Assembly (NCBI GenBank): GCA_003694355.1
Contig: RFKI01000063.1
Coordinates: forward strand, 1 to 9,466
DNA from: Bdellovibrio sp.
Lineage (GTDB): Bacteria > Bdellovibrionota > Bdellovibrionia > Bdellovibrionales > UBA1609
DNA: 9,466 bases
Reading direction: 5' to 3'
The notes below the pieces were generated by a model. It saw nothing but the letters and a program-made list of their open reading frames with translations, was not told the DNA's origin and did no database searches. Shown here in pieces: positions 7,499-9,466 of the stretch. The first letter of the stretch is position 1. Every line of letters starts with the position of its first letter. The position numbers and the translations under genes were made by a program.

Positions 7499-8578
7499 AT
7501 GGTGGATGATTTTTCTATTTGGGTGAGTGCAGGCGTTGGGGTTGTAGTTCTATTATTAGTCATCTGGTTTTTTAAAAAAAAGAAGAAAACAGCTCTTCCT
7601 GAGAGCCCTAAAGAGTCTCACAAAAAAACGGTTTCTCAACCCTTGCAGGAGAAAAAGGGTGTTGATTTAAAAGAGGTTTTAAAGCCCACAAGGAACCGTT
7701 TAATGGGACGTATCCAGGAGGTGTTAGGAGGTGAAAGACCTTCTGGGTTAAAGGAAGAGGACATCGAGGCTTTGGAAGAGGTGCTTTATACCAGCGATTT
7801 GGGTCCGCGAACGGTTCAGCATCTCGTGGAGGCTTTACATCAAAAAAAACTTCATTCCTTAGATGAAATTAAAAAAGCCTTAAAAGATGAAATGGAACAC
7901 TTTTTTGAAAGTTCTATCAATGAAGATAATGAATTGAAGAGTTATTTAAAAAAACAAACCTCACAGTATTCTCCGCTTGTTTGGATGATTGTGGGGGTCA
8001 ATGGAGTGGGTAAGACGACGACCATTGGTAAGTTAGCCCAACAGGCCAAGGAGATGGGCTTGAAGGTTCTAGTGGTGGCGGGAGACACTTTTCGGGCAGC
8101 AGCAGAAGATCAGTTAAAAGTTTGGAGCCAGCGGGCTGGTGTTGATTTTTTTAGTCCAGAGGGCGTTAAAGACCCGAGTGCCGTTGTTTATGATGGTCTT
8201 CAAAAAGCACGTTCCCAGGGCTATGATTTTGTGGTGATTGATACGGCTGGACGTTTACATACTCAAGAGCCTTTAATGGAAGAGTTAAAGAAAGTGAAGC
8301 GAGTGATGAAAAAGGTTTTGCCAGAGGCGCCCCATGAAACCTTATTGGTGTTAGATGCCAATACAGGACAGAATGCTTTGATGCAAGCTCATAAATTTCA
8401 TGAAGCCTTAGAGTTAACGGGGGTTATCTTAACCAAGTTAGATGGAACGGCTAAGGGCGGCGTGGCTGTGGGAGTGGCGTGTGAGCTAGGTTTGCCAATT
8501 CGTTTTGTGGGAGTGGGAGAAGGTGTTCATGATTTGATACCCTTTCGTCCCAAGGAATTTGTAGAGTCTATCCTCTAA
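7499..8578 (+). CDS. ftsY: Signal recognition particle receptor FtsY, with N-terminal membrane anchor
   Basis: FtsY is the SRP-receptor GTPase that docks SRP-ribosome complexes at the inner membrane for Sec-dependent insertion. The protein has 359 residues. Residues 7-25 form a hydrophobic segment (core VGVVVLLLVIWFF) followed by five lysines, consistent with a single N-out, C-in transmembrane anchor. A short lysine-rich linker stands where many FtsY proteins have a long acidic A domain. The N domain begins near residue 60 (RNRLMGRIQEVL, then LEEVLYTSDLG). The G domain has GVNGVGKT (166-173, Lys172), GDTFRAAAEDQL, DTAGR (248-252), TKLDG (312-316) and a C-terminal GVGEGVHDLIPF. The GDTFRAAAEDQL form and the C-terminus ending FVESIL fit FtsY rather than Ffh, and there is no M domain. 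It starts 12 bases after smc and is probably co-transcribed with it. It is intact. Confidence 0.97.
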   Translation: MVDDFSIWVSAGVGVVVLLLVIWFFKKKKKTALPESPKESHKKTVSQPLQEKKGVDLKEVLKPTRNRLMGRIQEVLGGERPSGLKEEDIEALEEVLYTSDLGPRTVQHLVEALHQKKLHSLDEIKKALKDEMEHFFESSINEDNELKSYLKKQTSQYSPLVWMIVGVNGVGKTTTIGKLAQQAKEMGLKVLVVAGDTFRAAAEDQLKVWSQRAGVDFFSPEGVKDPSAVVYDGLQKARSQGYDFVVIDTAGRLHTQEPLMEELKKVKRVMKKVLPEAPHETLLVLDANTGQNALMQAHKFHEALELTGVILTKLDGTAKGGVAVGVACELGLPIRFVGVGEGVHDLIPFRPKEFVESIL

Positions 8579-8583
8579 ACGGT

Positions 8584-8588
8584 AGGAG
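8584..8588 (+). promoter_or_regulatory. Ribosome binding site that sets the transporter start at TTG 8595
   Basis: AGGAG ends six bases before TTG 8595. An in-frame TAG at 8583-8585 rules out any earlier start. The next candidate, ATG 8613, would be 24 bases from this site, which is too far. Confidence 0.6.
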
Positions 8589-8594
8589 ACAGGT

Positions 8595-9466
8595 TTGCAT
8601 TCATCCTTTCTGATGACAATAGCTGGAATTTCTTTTTTTATGTATGGGATGACGTTAGCCAGTGAAAATTTGCAAAAACTGGCTGCCAATAAAATTCGAG
8701 GTTTAATTTCAAAGCTTTCAGATCGTCCTATTGTAGGAGTTTTTGTTGGAATTCTTTTAACCATTCTGATTCAAAGTTCAGGCGCTGTGACTTCGATGCT
8801 GGTGGGGCTAGGAACTGCAGGTGTTGTAACCCTTCAGCAAGTGATGGGAGTGATTCTCGGCACAGCTATTGGAACGACTATTACCGTACAAATTCTAAGT
8901 TTAAATGTGGCTCAATATGGTTTGCCATTATTTACCTTTGCTTTTGTTTTTTATTTTCTTTCGAAGAAAAGACCGTTTCGGAGAGCAATGGCTGTGGTGA
9001 TGGGGTTTGGATTGATTTTTTATGGTCTTGAGCTTATAGGGCAGGGAACTCAAGCTATTCGAGAAACCAATTATTTTATTAATAGCCTGGAGTATTTTAA
9101 AGAAAACCCCGTGGTGGCCATTATTGTAACTGCTATTTTTACAGCCATTGTTCATAGCAGTGCTGTGACAGTGGGGTTTGCCATGTCTTTAGCGGCTTCA
9201 GGACTGATTTCTTTGACGGATGCCATTTATTGGGTTTATGGGGCCAACATAGGTACAACGGCCACCGCTTTGGTGGCGTCCTTAGGAGGCAATTACATTG
9301 CCAGGCAAATTGCCTGGGCTCATTGCTTTTATAAAACAGCTAGTGTGTTTCTTTTTTATTTTTTCACTTCCCAGTTTGCTCAGTGGATTCAGTCCTCTCA
9401 TATTCAACGGGATGTAGCTAATTCTCATACCATATTTAATATTATCGCTGCTTTGATTTTTCTTCC
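8595..9466 (+). CDS. Na+/phosphate cotransporter-like membrane protein (3' end outside window)
   Basis: This is a polytopic membrane protein of the Na/Pi-cotransporter family (PF02690, NptA/YjbB-like), expected in the inner membrane, where relatives move phosphate with sodium. The frame is open for 290 codons to the window edge. The two inverted family repeats are visible. The first has TILIQSSGAVTSMLVGLGTA (Gln60-Ser61-Ser62) followed by GVILGTAIGTTIT. The second has TAIVHSSAVTVGFAMSLAAS (His187-Ser-Ser) followed by YGANIGTTATALVAS. Between and after them are several hydrophobic segments of membrane-spanning length. ANSHTIFNII near the edge matches the family's ANxHTxFN segment. TTG 8595 is chosen for its AGGAG site; ATG 8613 remains possible. 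Many family members carry a C-terminal PhoU-like domain, which would lie outside. It starts 16 bases after ftsY and may be in the same transcript. The substrate is inferred from the family only. Confidence 0.88.
   Translation, partial: MHSSFLMTIAGISFFMYGMTLASENLQKLAANKIRGLISKLSDRPIVGVFVGILLTILIQSSGAVTSMLVGLGTAGVVTLQQVMGVILGTAIGTTITVQILSLNVAQYGLPLFTFAFVFYFLSKKRPFRRAMAVVMGFGLIFYGLELIGQGTQAIRETNYFINSLEYFKENPVVAIIVTAIFTAIVHSSAVTVGFAMSLAASGLISLTDAIYWVYGANIGTTATALVASLGGNYIARQIAWAHCFYKTASVFLFYFFTSQFAQWIQSSHIQRDVANSHTIFNIIAALIFL

Noticed and set aside
8579..8594. Terminator between ftsY and the transporter gene
   Set aside because: The gap is only 16 bases and is mostly the ribosome site; there is no hairpin or T-run.

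Overview
The window looks like ordinary chromosomal core DNA from a bacterium of moderate base composition (GC in the mid-40s % by eye). It is gene-dense, with short gaps, good AAGGAG-type ribosome binding sites and frequent non-ATG starts (TTG, GTG, TTG). The gene types are a single-chain (alpha2) glycyl-tRNA synthetase, a PPDK, an SMC rather than MukB, and an FtsY with its own membrane anchor. These fit a delta-proteobacterial or Bdellovibrionota-like lineage, but that assignment is an inference with low confidence. The genetic code looks standard: Trp is written TGG throughout, and the ppdK terminal TGA overlaps the next start codon.

Layout. Positions 1-1005 (minus strand) hold the first 335 codons of glyS; its 3' end lies beyond the window edge. 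A 173-bp divergent intergenic region (1006-1178) carries a good sigma70-type promoter for glyS and a small inverted repeat. A plus-strand gene run follows: ppdK (1179-3842, interrupted by an in-frame TGA at 2784-2786), smc (3839-7486, 4-bp overlap with ppdK), ftsY (7499-8578, 12-bp gap), and a Na+/phosphate-cotransporter-like membrane gene (8595 to the window end, partial). All plus-strand genes are close enough to be one transcript.

Functions. GlyRS charges tRNA-Gly. PPDK interconverts pyruvate + ATP + Pi and PEP + AMP + PPi. SMC compacts and segregates the chromosome. FtsY is the SRP receptor for co-translational membrane insertion. The last gene is a PF02690-type transporter. No shared pathway links them; this is a housekeeping cluster whose smc-ftsY core is also seen in Gram-positive bacteria.

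The main oddity is the TGA in ppdK. It stands exactly where related PPDKs have Trp, in the linker between the phosphohistidine domain and the PEP/pyruvate domain. Frame and conservation continue unbroken on both sides. This could be a recent nonsense mutation, a sequence error, readthrough, or a real two-chain enzyme. I found no mobile element, CRISPR array, RNA gene, defence system or other sign of a new system.
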